Assembly: GCA_027623325.1 (NCBI GenBank)
Contig: JAQBXY010000002.1
Span: 1 to 64,000, forward strand
DNA: 64,000 nt
Origin: Gemmatimonadota bacterium
Lineage (GTDB): Bacteria; Gemmatimonadota; Gemmatimonadetes; Longimicrobiales; Gaopeijiaceae
Direction: 5' to 3'
Each line of letters opens with the position of its first letter. The stretch's first letter is position 1. Positions 36,355 to 46,669 of this stretch are shown here, piece after piece. Below the pieces are notes generated by a model. The model did no database searches. It worked only from the letters and a program-made list of their open reading frames with translations, and was not told the DNA's origin. The position numbers were made by a program, and so were the translations under genes.

Positions 36355-37611
36355 CTAACCCCGCAGGTAGTCGCCGACTCGTCGAAAGCCCTCTTCGATT
36401 CGGTCGAGGTCGTGCACCAGGGGGCCGAACGAGATCCGGATCCCGTTCGTGAGGGAGGGGCCGAATCCCTTTCCCGGCACGAAGATGACGCCCGTGTTGG
36501 CGAGCACTTCGCGGACGAAGGTGTCGCCGTTGCGGCCGACGTTCACAACGGTGTACAGGCCGCCTTGGGGCTGCAGGCACGGCATATCCATGTACGTGCG
36601 CACGCAATGCGCCGTGTGCTCGGCGGCGGCCTGGTAGTCCGCCCGCGCTTGATCGAGGTACGTCGCGAGGGATCCGTCCGGGAGGGCCTTCTCCAGGTAG
36701 CTCGCGAGGGCATGCTGGTGGACGGAATCGGGGCAGAGCGTCGTCGCCTGCTGCACGGTCTCCAGCGCCTCGATCACCTCGGGCGCAGCCTCGATCCAAC
36801 CGAGCCGTCGCCCGAGCCCCCGACACCACTTCGAGTTCGAATGGAGGCGAATCAGATTCGGAAAGTCGACGGGGCTCGCAGCGAAGTGGGCGGGCTCGGG
36901 GCGCTCGAAGCACTGGGCACGGTACGCGTAGTCCACCGCCACGAAGCAGTCGAAGTAGGCCGTCATCTCGAGTATGCGAAAGAAGACGTCGTCCCGGATG
37001 ACCTGGCTGGTGGGGTTGTCCGGCGTCGAGAAGAGGAGGAGCCGTGGCCGTTCACGCTCCAAAGCTGCGGCGAGTTCGGCGAGCAGGCGCTCCGGATCCT
37101 CCATGAAGGTCCACCGTTGCGCATCGAGCACGGACAGCCAGACGATCTCGACACCTTCGGGCCCCAGCCCCAGCTGGGGGCCGTAGTTCGCATACGACGG
37201 GTCGAAGAGCAGCACGCGGTCGCCCGGGTCGAGTAGGGTGGTGAACAGGGTGTGCGTGAGCTGAGTCGAGCTCTGCCCGACAATCAGGTGCTCGTCGGAG
37301 AGTCCGTTCGTCCGGTGGAGCGCCCGGTCGGTCGCGAGGAGCGCCTCGCGAAGCCGAGGGAGCCCCCGTGTCGGCGAGTACGCACCCAGTTCATGGAAGA
37401 GGGCTCGATTCTCGGCGATCTCTGCGTACTCGGCGCGCAGACCTTCGGGTGAGGCGTGGTTGACCCAACCGCCCGCGAACGAGATCACGTCGTCGGGATC
37501 GAGTCCCATGGCGATGATGTTACGACGGTCCGCGAGCTTCATGATCTCACGGATCGGCGACTTCTTGAGCTGGCCTTCCCGAAGACGCCGGGCGATGGGT
37601 GGTGTGGGCAT
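36355..37611 (-). CDS. PLP-dependent aminotransferase, class I/II
   Basis: A 418-residue cytosolic fold-type I enzyme. The start is taken at ATG 37609-37611 (MPTPPIARRL), although the frame is open 15 codons further. Family marks: an N-terminal VISFAGGWVNHASPE, the GAYSPTRGLPRLREAL segment, the PLP-contacting DNPTSQ, the aspartate-tyrosine pair in VAVDYAYRAQ, the Schiff-base lysine in SNSKWCRGLGRRLGW, and the carboxylate-binding arginine near RISFGP. This is the aspartate/kynurenine/2-aminoadipate aminotransferase style (MocR/ARO8-like). The amino donor is not predictable. It is a stand-alone gene, divergent from the TIG/OB protein gene. Confidence 0.9.
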   Translation of the reverse strand: MPTPPIARRLREGQLKKSPIREIMKLADRRNIIAMGLDPDDVISFAGGWVNHASPEGLRAEYAEIAENRALFHELGAYSPTRGLPRLREALLATDRALHRTNGLSDEHLIVGQSSTQLTHTLFTTLLDPGDRVLLFDPSYANYGPQLGLGPEGVEIVWLSVLDAQRWTFMEDPERLLAELAAALERERPRLLLFSTPDNPTSQVIRDDVFFRILEMTAYFDCFVAVDYAYRAQCFERPEPAHFAASPVDFPNLIRLHSNSKWCRGLGRRLGWIEAAPEVIEALETVQQATTLCPDSVHQHALASYLEKALPDGSLATYLDQARADYQAAAEHTAHCVRTYMDMPCLQPQGGLYTVVNVGRNGDTFVREVLANTGVIFVPGKGFGPSLTNGIRISFGPLVHDLDRIEEGFRRVGDYLRG

Positions 37612-37747
37612 GTGCGAAGGTCTACGCGTTGGCAGCTTGGTGGTCAACCGGAACATGGCGCGAGCGGGCGCGCCGCCCTACATGTTCAGCGCGTCTCTGG
37701 CGATTCGGCCCGTGAGTGCCGAGTATGGCGAACGATCAGGAGGATCC

Positions 37748-38380
37748 ATGTGGAAGCAACACCTTCATCTACCGGTCGGCCTCGGCCGGATGGCCGCGGC
37801 CATTCTACTCTCTTTCCTTGCCGCTGGCTTTTCGGCGGGGGAGGCGGCCGCACAGCGCCGCGTGGCCCCCGACTCGCTGCGCCACATCCAGCAGGTGAGC
37901 CCTCTCCACGGGCCGGCGGGGACGGTCGTCACGATTTTCACCGAGAACCTGCCCATTCAGGCGAAGGTTCACGTCGGGGTTGGAGCGACACGAACGGGCT
38001 TCGAAGCCCTCTTCGAGGCGCAGCAGGAGATGTGGGGTGAGGTCTCCGCGACGGTCACGATCCCGGAATCGACGCCCTGGGATCGTGCAGTCGTACTCAT
38101 CGCGTTCGACGCCATCTTCGCCCCGATTGGGATTTCCGATCCGTTTCACTTCATCAACCCGCAGGGATTCCTCCGCAGAACGGGCCGGATCACCGACGAG
38201 GGCGTCGAGTGCCTCGCCATGCGCGATACGGACGAGTACCTCTACACGCTGATTGGTGCGACCGACGGTCTTGCCGCCGGCGAGCCTGTCGTCATTGAGG
38301 GTGAGTACGTCGAGACGAGCACGTGCATGCAGGGTACCACGCTGCGCGTGACCCGGGTTCTGCCCCCGCCGCCTTCGTGA
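37748..38380 (+). CDS. Exported TIG/IPT-like protein with OB-like C-terminus
   Basis: A 210-residue protein with GGAGG just before ATG 37748 and a signal peptide ending EAAAQRR. Residues about 50-135 read as a TIG/IPT immunoglobulin-like domain: [20 protein letters not shown] is the classic start. The last ~75 residues ([23 protein letters not shown], then [19 protein letters not shown]) fit a small OB-like barrel of the DUF5818 kind with two cysteines. Its TGA stop lies inside the GTGA overlap with ilvD, so translation of ilvD may depend on it, which is odd for an exported protein followed by a cytosolic enzyme. Confidence 0.75.
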   Translation: MWKQHLHLPVGLGRMAAAILLSFLAAGFSAGEAAAQRRVAPDSLRHIQQVSPLHGPAGTVVTIFTENLPIQAKVHVGVGATRTGFEALFEAQQEMWGEVSATVTIPESTPWDRAVVLIAFDAIFAPIGISDPFHFINPQGFLRRTGRITDEGVECLAMRDTDEYLYTLIGATDGLAAGEPVVIEGEYVETSTCMQGTTLRVTRVLPPPPS

Positions 38381-40065
38381 CCAAGAAGCTCCCGACCCTC
38401 AACCGCCACAGCGCACGAATCACCCAGGAGCCTGCCCACTCCAGCGCGCAGGCCATGCTCTACGCGACCGGGTTCAGCGCGGAGGACATGGCGAAACCCC
38501 AGGTGGGCATCGCCTCCATGTGGTGGGACGGCAACCCGTGCAACATGCATCTGCTCGACCTCTCGCAGGCGGTGGCTGACGGGGTCCGTGCGGCCGGGTT
38601 GGTGCCCATGCGGTTCAATACGATCGGGGTCAGTGACGGGATCTCGATGGGCACGGACGGCATGAGCTATTCGCTTCCATCGCGTGACCTGATCGCGGAC
38701 TCCATCGAGACCGTGATGGCCGCCCAGTGGTACGACGGTGCGGTCACGATTCCCGGGTGCGACAAGAACATGCCGGGATCGCTGATGGCGATGGGCCGGC
38801 TGAATCGGCCATCACTCATGGTCTACGGCGGCACCATCGCGCCCGGCCGGATCGACGACGAAGCCCTCGACATCGTCAGTGTCTTCGAGAGTTATGGGGC
38901 CTTCATCGCCGGGCACGCCGACGAAGAGCGACTGAGGCAGGTCGTGAAGAACGCGTGCCCGGGCCCTGGTGCCTGCGGCGGCATGTACACGGCAAACACC
39001 ATGGCGAGCGCTGCTGAAGCCATGGGGATGACGCTCCCGTACAGCTCCTCGACACCCGCGGCCACCGAGCAGAAACGAGACGAGTGCCGCGCCGCGGGTG
39101 GCGCCATACGGGCACTCCTCGAGGGCGACCTTCGCCCCCGAGACATCATGAGCCGCGCCGCGTTCGAGAACGCGATGGTGGTGGTCACCGTCCTCGGGGG
39201 ATCGACCAACGCGGTACTTCATCTTCTCGCGGTCGCCCACTCGGTCGGAGTGCCTCTGACGCTCGACGACTTCCAGGCCGTGAGCGATCGGACACCGTAC
39301 CTCGCGGACCTCAAGCCGAGCGGCCGCTACGTCATGGAGGACCTCCATCGCGTCGGGGGGATCCCCGGCGTCATGAGCATGCTGCTCGCGGAAGGACTCA
39401 TCGACGGCAGCTGCCAGACGGTGACGGGCCGCACCATCGCAGAGAATCTGGAAGCGTGCGCTCCGCTCTCCGACGGCCAGGACGTGATTCGGCCGGTGGG
39501 CGATCCCATCAAGGCGACGGGGCACCTGCGGATCCTTCGGGGGAGCCTCGCGCCCGATGGTGCCGTCGCGAAGATCACGGGGAAAGAGGGACTTCACTTT
39601 CGCGGCCCCGCGCGCGTGTTCGACCGCGAGGAGGCCGCGTTGGCAGCCCTCGAACAAGGTGCGATCCACGCCGGTGACGTCGTCGTCATCCGGTACGAGG
39701 GACCCAGGGGCGGACCCGGCATGCCCGAAATGCTCACGATCACGGCCGCCATCATGGGAGCGGGGCTCGGTTCCAGCGTGGCGCTGGTAACGGACGGACG
39801 ATTCTCAGGAGGGAGCCACGGGTTCGTCGTCGGCCACGTGACGCCCGAGGCTCAGTCCGGGGGGGCACTCGCCTTGGTCCGCGATGGCGATCCGATTTCG
39901 ATCGACGCAGAGATGAACCGAATCGAATGGGACGTCGATCCCGAAGAACGACACCGGCGGGCGGCGGGGTGGGTGGAGCCCCCGCTACCCGTTCACGGGG
40001 GAGTGCTCCTCAAGTACGTCCGATGCGTGTCGTCGGCGTCGACGGGATGCATCACCGACGCGTGA
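38377..40065 (+). CDS. ilvD: Dihydroxy-acid dehydratase
   Basis: A 562-residue enzyme that converts 2,3-dihydroxy-isovalerate and -methylvalerate into the 2-keto acids, the third step of valine, isoleucine and leucine synthesis; the 2-ketoisovalerate also feeds pantothenate. The three cysteines of the Fe-S cluster are present: C55 (NPCNMH), C128 (PGCDKNMPG) and C200 ([13 protein letters not shown]). [16 protein letters not shown] near the end is the signature with the catalytic serine. GTG 38377 overlaps the upstream stop (GTGA), and its own stop overlaps the next GTG the same way. The length fits IlvD; related sugar-acid dehydratases (Edd, IlvD/EDD family) are less likely given the closeness to IlvD motifs. 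Confidence 0.93.
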   Translation: MTKKLPTLNRHSARITQEPAHSSAQAMLYATGFSAEDMAKPQVGIASMWWDGNPCNMHLLDLSQAVADGVRAAGLVPMRFNTIGVSDGISMGTDGMSYSLPSRDLIADSIETVMAAQWYDGAVTIPGCDKNMPGSLMAMGRLNRPSLMVYGGTIAPGRIDDEALDIVSVFESYGAFIAGHADEERLRQVVKNACPGPGACGGMYTANTMASAAEAMGMTLPYSSSTPAATEQKRDECRAAGGAIRALLEGDLRPRDIMSRAAFENAMVVVTVLGGSTNAVLHLLAVAHSVGVPLTLDDFQAVSDRTPYLADLKPSGRYVMEDLHRVGGIPGVMSMLLAEGLIDGSCQTVTGRTIAENLEACAPLSDGQDVIRPVGDPIKATGHLRILRGSLAPDGAVAKITGKEGLHFRGPARVFDREEAALAALEQGAIHAGDVVVIRYEGPRGGPGMPEMLTITAAIMGAGLGSSVALVTDGRFSGGSHGFVVGHVTPEAQSGGALALVRDGDPISIDAEMNRIEWDVDPEERHRRAAGWVEPPLPVHGGVLLKYVRCVSSASTGCITDA

Positions 40066-41000
40066 GGGTCGCGATCGTCGGAGCCGGGGGGCTCGGGAGC
40101 TACATCGGCGCGGTGCTCGCTCGGGTAGGGCACGAGGTGACACTCATTGCACGCGGAGCCCACGCGGCGTCTATCGAAGAGCACGGACTTCGTGTGTTGA
40201 GCCACGCGGGCGACTTCTCCGTTCGACCGAAGTGCGCCGGTTCGGCGTTCGGACTCGATGGCATCGAACTCACCTTCGTCGCGGTGAAGACCTATTCCCT
40301 CGACGCGGTGGCTCCGCAGGTCCGACATCTGTCCGAGGGCGGTTCGGTCGTCGTGTCCCTGCTCAATGGCGTGACGGCAACCGCTCGGTTGATCGCGCAG
40401 GGCTGCGGTGCCGATCGCACTCTCGATGGCGTCGCCTATATGACCGCGTTTCGTATCGAAGCTGGTGTCGTACAGCGGAAGGCCGAGCATCAGGAAATCG
40501 TGGTGGGCTCACCGACGGCCCGTGATGCGGGCGCGGCCGGCGTGGGCGGCGACGCAGCCGCATATGTCGAACGAGCGTTCCGGGAGACATCCGTCAAGAT
40601 CGGGGTCGCCGCGGACATCCGCGTGGAATTGTGGGAGAAGATGGCGGTCGTGTGTTCGTTGTCCGTCCTCTGTGCGATGGCCGCGAGGAACATGGGGTCT
40701 GTTCGTGCGCACCCACTTGGCGCCGACCTGCAGCGTCAGGCCATCGGTGAGGTTCTCGCTGTCGGGCGTGCGCGGGGTGTTCCGATCCCGTCAGACGCCG
40801 AAGCGAGAATCGACGAGAAGCTTGACCTCTTCCCGGACGACTTCTTTCCCAGCGTCATTCACGATCTGAACAGCGGCTTTCGTACCGAGATGGACGACCT
40901 CGGCGGCGCGATCTCGCAGATGGGCAGGGAAGTCGGTGTTCCGACGCCACTTCACGACGCGGGCACCTGTATCGTGCAAGTCGCCGAGGCTCGGGCGTAG
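40062..41000 (+). CDS. panE: 2-dehydropantoate 2-reductase (ketopantoate reductase)
   Basis: A 312-residue NADPH-dependent reductase. The Rossmann fingerprint [14 protein letters not shown] occupies about 8-21, with TLIAR as the next strand. VAVKTYSLD carries the catalytic lysine region, LNGV the dinucleotide loop and ELWEKM the helix of the ApbA C-terminal domain, whose [20 protein letters not shown] matches the substrate-binding segment. GTG 40062 overlaps the ilvD stop in GTGA; earlier ATGs at 40023 and 40047 would extend into ilvD. PanE makes pantoate for coenzyme A from a compound derived from IlvD's product, so the coupling makes metabolic sense. Some relatives reduce other 2-keto acids. 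Confidence 0.88.
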   Translation: MRVAIVGAGGLGSYIGAVLARVGHEVTLIARGAHAASIEEHGLRVLSHAGDFSVRPKCAGSAFGLDGIELTFVAVKTYSLDAVAPQVRHLSEGGSVVVSLLNGVTATARLIAQGCGADRTLDGVAYMTAFRIEAGVVQRKAEHQEIVVGSPTARDAGAAGVGGDAAAYVERAFRETSVKIGVAADIRVELWEKMAVVCSLSVLCAMAARNMGSVRAHPLGADLQRQAIGEVLAVGRARGVPIPSDAEARIDEKLDLFPDDFFPSVIHDLNSGFRTEMDDLGGAISQMGREVGVPTPLHDAGTCIVQVAEARA

Positions 41001-41021
41001 GCGACGCTAGCTTCCGAGCCG

Positions 41022-41264
41022 CTACCTCTTGATTCCGTCGCCCGAGGCCGCTTCGAGCCGGTCCAGCCGTTTCACGATCTCCGCGAGTTGGTGAAGAATC
41101 ATGACGTGGGTCTTCTTCGCGTCGATGCCCACGGGACTCTGGTCGCTGGCGATGAGGTCTTCGATCCGACGGTACTCTTCTTCCGGAATCTGCACGGGGT
41201 CTCCCGTTGGGGTGCGACTGATCGGTCGTGGTTCCGAAACAGAATACGGTGTCTGCGTCTCCAT
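41022..41264 (-). CDS. Small uncharacterised helical protein
   Basis: An 80-residue protein. The first 30 residues are Pro/Thr-rich and likely disordered. The rest is helical with heptad spacing (MILHQLAEIVKRLDRLEAA), suggesting a short coiled coil or dimerisation helix. GAAGG lies before the ATG. It lies between convergent panE and the divergent DinB gene. Other frames here are less coding-like. Family not recognised. Confidence 0.5.
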   Translation of the reverse strand: METQTPYSVSEPRPISRTPTGDPVQIPEEEYRRIEDLIASDQSPVGIDAKKTHVMILHQLAEIVKRLDRLEAASGDGIKR

Positions 41265-41339
41265 GGCCTTCGGCGTATGTTCGGTGTCCTACGGGCCCAA
41301 GACCCGGACCAAGAACCAGTGCTGCTGAGGAGGATGACG

Positions 41340-41840
41340 ATGGATGGAGCGATGATGCTTCCGGAGTTCGACCACGAATTCGCTGAGACACGGAAGAGCC
41401 TGGAACGGGTGCCCGAAGAGAAGTTCGATTGGAAGCCCCACGCGAAGTCGTGGTCGCTCCACGAACTCGCGGCGCACTGCGCGGAGGTTCCACAGTGGGT
41501 AGGACCGACGCTGATGATGGACGGCTTCGATCTCGACGCGCCCCACGAACGAATCGTGCCGAAGACGAAGGCCGAGATCCTCGCCCACTTCGACGAGGGA
41601 GTGGCCGCGGCCCGCGAGATCATCGAAGGCACGACGGGAGATGCGCTGGGGCAGATCTGGACGATGACGAAGGGGGGTAAGGTCGAGCTTTCGATGCCCA
41701 AGGGCGCAGTCCTGAGAAGCTTCATCTTCAGCCACAACGTGCATCACCGGGCCCAACTGGGCGTCTACCTGCGGCTGCTCGACGTCCCGGTCCCGGGGCA
41801 CTACGGACCGTCTGCCGACGAAATGATGGCGGAGGCGTAG
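41340..41840 (+). CDS. DinB/YfiT-like metal-binding protein
   Basis: A 166-residue four-helix-bundle protein of the DinB family. The histidine metal-site motifs are present: SLHELAAHC at about residues 38-46 and HNVHHRAQLGVYLRLL at about 131-146. The latter is the typical family C-terminal helix. The start is taken at ATG 41340 because GAGGAGG ends just upstream with suitable spacing; the ATG at 41334 would overlap that ribosome site. Members are thiol-dependent transferases or of unknown function, usually stress-related. No partner gene is obvious. Confidence 0.85.
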   Translation: MDGAMMLPEFDHEFAETRKSLERVPEEKFDWKPHAKSWSLHELAAHCAEVPQWVGPTLMMDGFDLDAPHERIVPKTKAEILAHFDEGVAAAREIIEGTTGDALGQIWTMTKGGKVELSMPKGAVLRSFIFSHNVHHRAQLGVYLRLLDVPVPGHYGPSADEMMAEA

Positions 41841-41906
41841 GTCGCGGCGGGGCTGGCGCGGACGGACGCGGTCCCGCCGGCCCTCGCCGCTACCGGCCCC
41901 CGTTCC

Positions 41907-43115
41907 CTAGAAGATGTTGGCTTCGACGGCCACGTCTCCACCGAACCTTCCGTGCCGGAAGTGGTCGACATCGACTGTCGACGTGCGACCGTTGGCCACC
42001 AATTCGGCAACAGCCACACCCGTGGCGGGCGCGTGCATGATGCCGTGACCCGAGAAGCCGCACGCGTCGATCCAGCCCTGTGCGTCCGGGTGGAATCCGA
42101 TGATGGGGCTGTTGTCCGGACTGACGCCGTAGTAGCCCCACCAGCTGCGACGTAGGTCGATGCCCAGTTCTTCCCACCAGGGGAAGCGGCCGACGCCCGT
42201 CAGGAGCACGTGCTCGAGCCACTCTTCGTCGACGCCCTCGGTGAAGCCGAAGGGCTGGGTCAGGTTGTCGAGACCAAAAAGCACCCGGTCCCCTTCGCTT
42301 CTGACGTAGACTCCGGTGGCCAGATCGATCGTAAGCGGGTACGTGCGGGTGTCCGTGATGGGCGCGCTCATGAAGATCTGGATGCGCTTGGGGCCGACCG
42401 GTACGTCGAGACCGGCCAAACGCCCGACCTCCCCCGACCACGCCCCTGCCACGTTCACGATGTGGCCGCATGAGTAGCGCTCCGTCCCGCAGCTCACCTC
42501 CCACCCGCTCCCGGAACGTTCGATCGCGGTGACTCGGCGGTTCATTCGGTAGTCGACGCCGAGCCCTTTCCCCATTGCGACCCATGCGTGCGTCACCATG
42601 TGCGGGTCGATGACCCCATCCCACGGGCCGTACGTCGCGCCCGCGAGACCCTCGGTATCGAAGTCGATGAAGCGACGGGCGTCCTCGGGAGCGAAGACTT
42701 CAACCGGCGCCCCCAGGCTCTGTTGGAGTTCGACCGACTCAAGGTGTCGACTCCAGCGGGCGTGCGGGACGAGCAGGAGGTATCCGATGTCTTTGTAGCC
42801 GATGTCATGGCCGTACCGGTCGGCGAACTCTCGGTAGGCCGGGAGCGAATACAGTGACAACCGGATGTTCGGAGCTGTTGTGAACTGAACTCGGACTCCC
42901 GCCGCACTCTTTCCGGTCGAACCCATTGCGGGTGCGCTGTCGCGTTCCAGCACCGTGACACGGAGTCCGCGGGAGGCGAGCTGAAAGGCGCTCGAAGCTC
43001 CGTTGATGCCGGCACCTATGACGACGACGTCTGATCGAGTCTTGGGCACGAAATCGGGATTGGGGTGAGAGCCGCTTGGCCGGGACGACCGACGAGGCCA
43101 TGAAGGACGGGCCAT
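41907..43115 (-). CDS. FAD-dependent oxidoreductase, DAO/sarcosine oxidase-beta family
   Basis: A 402-residue flavoenzyme. VVVIGAGINGASSAFQLASRG (about 30-50) is the FAD-binding dinucleotide fold, followed by the acidic VTVLERD. STGKSAAGVRVQF matches the family segment after it, and GFSGHGIMHAPATG near the end closes the FAD pocket. It resembles the glycine/sarcosine/D-amino-acid oxidase group, probably oxidising an amine or amino acid. ATG 43113-43115 gives a 22-residue leader before the fold; GTG 43047-43049 is an alternative start. It is divergent from the next plus-strand gene. The substrate is unknown. Confidence 0.88.
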   Translation of the reverse strand: MARPSWPRRSSRPSGSHPNPDFVPKTRSDVVVIGAGINGASSAFQLASRGLRVTVLERDSAPAMGSTGKSAAGVRVQFTTAPNIRLSLYSLPAYREFADRYGHDIGYKDIGYLLLVPHARWSRHLESVELQQSLGAPVEVFAPEDARRFIDFDTEGLAGATYGPWDGVIDPHMVTHAWVAMGKGLGVDYRMNRRVTAIERSGSGWEVSCGTERYSCGHIVNVAGAWSGEVGRLAGLDVPVGPKRIQIFMSAPITDTRTYPLTIDLATGVYVRSEGDRVLFGLDNLTQPFGFTEGVDEEWLEHVLLTGVGRFPWWEELGIDLRRSWWGYYGVSPDNSPIIGFHPDAQGWIDACGFSGHGIMHAPATGVAVAELVANGRTSTVDVDHFRHGRFGGDVAVEANIF

Positions 43116-43225
43116 GAAAGTAGGAGGGGCGCCCGAGCCGCGTCAGGGGCCAGTTGTCACAGGAGGCAACTTCCGGTCGTCATCCTACGTATCATGTGCG
43201 GAGTGCTCTCTTTCGGAGGCTGTTC

Positions 43226-44362
43226 ATGACTCGTGCCTCGACCCGACTACGGTCGTTGTGGTTGTGCGTTTCGCTCTGCGTGTTCGCGCCGGCGCTGGTG
43301 CCGGTTCCGGTTCTCGCCCAGGTCACTTTAGCCGAGTCGGCCGCGGTCCTCCTGCGGGCGGCGACCGCCTTCGAGGAAGATGGCCAATGGGAGATCGCGG
43401 AGGCGATCTATCGGCACATTACGGAGCAGTTCGGGGGGACGCCCGCGGCCGCAGAGGCGACGTCCCGGCTCGCCGCACAGCCTGGGGACCGGATCGAGCG
43501 CTCCAGCCGGGTCGAGCTCCAGGTCTTCGGCACGTTGTACGGGCTCTGGCTCGGGGTCGCGGTGCCGGCTGCGTTAGGCGCCGACGAAGCGGAAGGCTAC
43601 GGCGCCGGACTCCTGATCGGTGGCCCGCTCGGCCTTTTTTCGTCACGGGCCTACGGACGGGCCAACCCCATGAGCGAGGGACAGGCACGGGCCATCAGCT
43701 GGGGTGGGATCTGGGGCTCGTGGCAGGGTAGCGGCTGGGCAGGGATCGCGGACGCCCGCACGGAGGCCGGCTTCGCCGCCACGATCGCGGGCGGATTGGC
43801 GGGGATCGTGACTGGAGCCGTCATCGCGCGAAATCCCGTGCGCTCGGGTGTGTCAAGCGGTGCACAAGGGGGCTCGATTTGGGGCAGTGTGTATGGTGCG
43901 ATGATCGCAGGTCTGTTCGATCCGGACGCTGGGGACGGGGTGGTGGCCAGCTCCCTGATCGCCGGCAATGTGGGGCTGATCGCCGGTGCCGCAGTGGCTG
44001 GCAAGTACGACTTGAGCCGGGGTCGGGTCCGGATCATCAACCTGGGAGCGTTGGTGGGTGGGCTGGGAGGACTTGGCATCGACCTTCTGGTCCAGCCGAA
44101 CGATGACGAGGCGTTCATCGCGATTCCTCTGGTGACGAGCATCGCCGGTCTCGCCATCGCAGCGCACGCGACACGCAACAGCGATGGCGCAGTCTCAGGG
44201 CCGGGCGACGAGCTCGGGCAGGCGCTCTTCAGCTACCGCGACGGCAAGCTCTCCGTCGGCACGCCCATGCCGATGCCCGCGTTGCTACCCATGGACGATG
44301 TGAACGGGCGCCCCACGTGGCGTCCGGGGCTCTCCGTCGAGTGGCTTCGCGCGAAGTTCTAG
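43226..44362 (+). CDS. Exported glycine-rich protein with TPR-like N-terminus
   Basis: A 378-residue protein with GGAGG before ATG 43226 and a signal peptide (VSLCVFAPALVPVPVLAQ). The mature N-terminus has a TPR-like pair of helices (AAVLLRAATAFEEDGQWEIAEAIYRHI). From about 95 to 310, repeated glycine-rich hydrophobic segments (GLWLGVAVP, AATIAGGLAGIVTGAVIA, GSIWGSVYGAMIAGLF, GNVGLIAGAAVAG) look like glycine-zipper membrane helices rather than a barrel. The C-terminus ends SVEWLRAKF. A surface or envelope location is inferred. The family was not recognised. Confidence 0.7.
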   Translation: MTRASTRLRSLWLCVSLCVFAPALVPVPVLAQVTLAESAAVLLRAATAFEEDGQWEIAEAIYRHITEQFGGTPAAAEATSRLAAQPGDRIERSSRVELQVFGTLYGLWLGVAVPAALGADEAEGYGAGLLIGGPLGLFSSRAYGRANPMSEGQARAISWGGIWGSWQGSGWAGIADARTEAGFAATIAGGLAGIVTGAVIARNPVRSGVSSGAQGGSIWGSVYGAMIAGLFDPDAGDGVVASSLIAGNVGLIAGAAVAGKYDLSRGRVRIINLGALVGGLGGLGIDLLVQPNDDEAFIAIPLVTSIAGLAIAAHATRNSDGAVSGPGDELGQALFSYRDGKLSVGTPMPMPALLPMDDVNGRPTWRPGLSVEWLRAKF

Positions 44363-44391
44363 GCCGAGCTCGGCGCTGCGCAAGAAAAAGA

Positions 44392-44425
44392 GAAGCCCCG
44401 CAGACCGTGTGGTCTGCGGGGCTTC
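44392..44425 (-). terminator. Strong terminator for the 44450-44977 gene
   Basis: Perfect 15-base arms (GAAGCCCCGCAGACC and complement) around a four-base loop. On the minus strand the stem is followed by TCTTTTTCTT, the T-tract of an intrinsic terminator. It may also stop plus-strand transcription from the preceding gene. Confidence 0.85.
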
Positions 44426-44449
44426 ACCGCATGGAGCGATCAGGACGCC

Positions 44450-44977
44450 TCACCACCTGCTCGATCCCCTTCGGTCCCTGGCTTCACGAATCATGTAGAC
44501 GTCGTCGATGAAGCCGTCCCCGTCGTAGTCGAGGAACTCGGCGATTTCGACCCGATCCATCGTCACGATGAGGATCGAGCCTCTTCCACGAGTGTCCTCC
44601 CAGTGGCCGCGCAGCGCTCCACGAAGCCCCGCACGCCGCCCTGCGTCATGCACGCGATCGACCGCCCGGTGGCCGAGCACGTCCACCAGTCTTCGGTGGT
44701 TGAGGACCCCCGCCCGTGCCCGGTGCCGGAGAGCGACTCTGTCACGCCCCCAATCGACCCGGACCCAGAACCGGTCCTGCACCTCGCGCCGGTATCTGCT
44801 GCTGTGGCTGCTGTACACCACCCGACTGCGCGGCGCGATTCTGCTGCTCACGGTGATCGGGGCTGGCTGCGTGGCGCGAGGGCCCCGGTCCCGCGTGTCC
44901 CGCGTGCGCTGAGCGCTCGCATCAAGCGGAACGAGGAACGAAGCCCCTATCAGGACCATCACCAGGTTGTGTCTCAT
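44450..44977 (-). CDS. Exported arginine-rich protein with an EF-hand-like loop
   Basis: A 175-residue protein with GGGGGAG eight bases before the ATG and a signal peptide ending ASAQRT. The mature part is rich in arginine and histidine, with many RR pairs. Near the C-terminus DYDGDGFIDDVYMI looks like a single calcium-binding (dockerin/EF-hand-like) loop. No enzyme motif is seen. Basic composition could mean it binds anionic surfaces. It has a clear terminator, so it is a single-gene transcript. Family not recognised. Confidence 0.65.
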   Translation of the reverse strand: MRHNLVMVLIGASFLVPLDASAQRTRDTRDRGPRATQPAPITVSSRIAPRSRVVYSSHSSRYRREVQDRFWVRVDWGRDRVALRHRARAGVLNHRRLVDVLGHRAVDRVHDAGRRAGLRGALRGHWEDTRGRGSILIVTMDRVEIAEFLDYDGDGFIDDVYMIREARDRRGSSRW

Positions 44978-45126
44978 GATACTCCCCCTTTCTCCGAGTT
45001 ACCCGCCGATGTGCGTATCATCGGTCTTCACCTCAGGAGAGAGATAATGCAGCGACCGTGCCCGAACGCTCAGGAAAGCGTAAAGCATTAAGTAACATAG
45101 CCTTACCGGCACTGCCAGATTCAAAT

Positions 45127-45148
45127 AGTGTCACTTATTGTGGACACT
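45127..45148 (-). terminator. Possible terminator after the thioredoxin gene
   Basis: AGTGTCAC and GTG(G)ACACT arms with one bulged base and an AT-rich five-base loop lie about 28 bp past the thioredoxin stop. In the minus direction ATTTGAATC follows. The rest of 44978-45176 is more AT-rich than its surroundings and shows no gene. Confidence 0.4.
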
Positions 45149-45176
45149 TTCGGAAGAGGCAGGGTCGAGCGGTGGG

Positions 45177-45539
45177 TCACTCCGCCAGGAGTTCGACCAA
45201 CTCGCGCTCGAGAACCGGTTTGGGAACCGCGCCCACCATTTCGAAGAGCGGGGAGCCGTCGCGAAAGAAGATCAGCGTGGGAATGGAGCGGATGCCGAAG
45301 GCCTCGGCGGTCTCGGGGGCCTGATCGACATCGACCTTCACGACCCGCACCCCTCGGTCCGCGAACTCGCGCGCGATCTCACCGAGGATCGGCTCCATCA
45401 TGACACACGGCCTGCACCATGTGGCCCAAAAGTCGACGACGGCGATACCTGACACGCCGCTCACGAGGGCATCGAAGTCGTCGTCATAGGCGTGAACGAA
45501 CGGTGGGGGAGGCGCGGCTTCCCGCTTCTTGAAGAACAT
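45177..45539 (-). CDS. trxA: Thioredoxin
   Basis: A 120-residue thioredoxin. The active site is WCRPC at 41-45 in VVDFWATWCRPC, the cis-proline is in SIPTL, and KVDVDQAPETA and FRDGSPL match the family; it is about 10 residues longer than E. coli TrxA, with an N-terminal MFFKKREAAPPPP. The arginine in WCRPC is a common variant of WCGPC and should still be redox-active. AAGGAG lies before ATG 45537-45539; the frame further upstream is not coding. There is no signal peptide, so it is cytosolic. It is divergent from the Bat operon, where redox or envelope stress protection could connect them, which is only inference. Confidence 0.93.
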   Translation of the reverse strand: MFFKKREAAPPPPFVHAYDDDFDALVSGVSGIAVVDFWATWCRPCVMMEPILGEIAREFADRGVRVVKVDVDQAPETAEAFGIRSIPTLIFFRDGSPLFEMVGAVPKPVLERELVELLAE

Positions 45540-45660
45540 CAATGGCGCTCCTTGGAGGTATCCCGGCCAACCCTTCCCTGGCGATATGCATCCATTACCA
45601 TAATCCGGCCAACTACGGCTGTAATCCACTCGCTGTCCACCAAGATCCCAAGCGACCGGC

Positions 45661-46662
<1,002 letters not shown>

Positions 46663-46669
46663 GGTCGAT

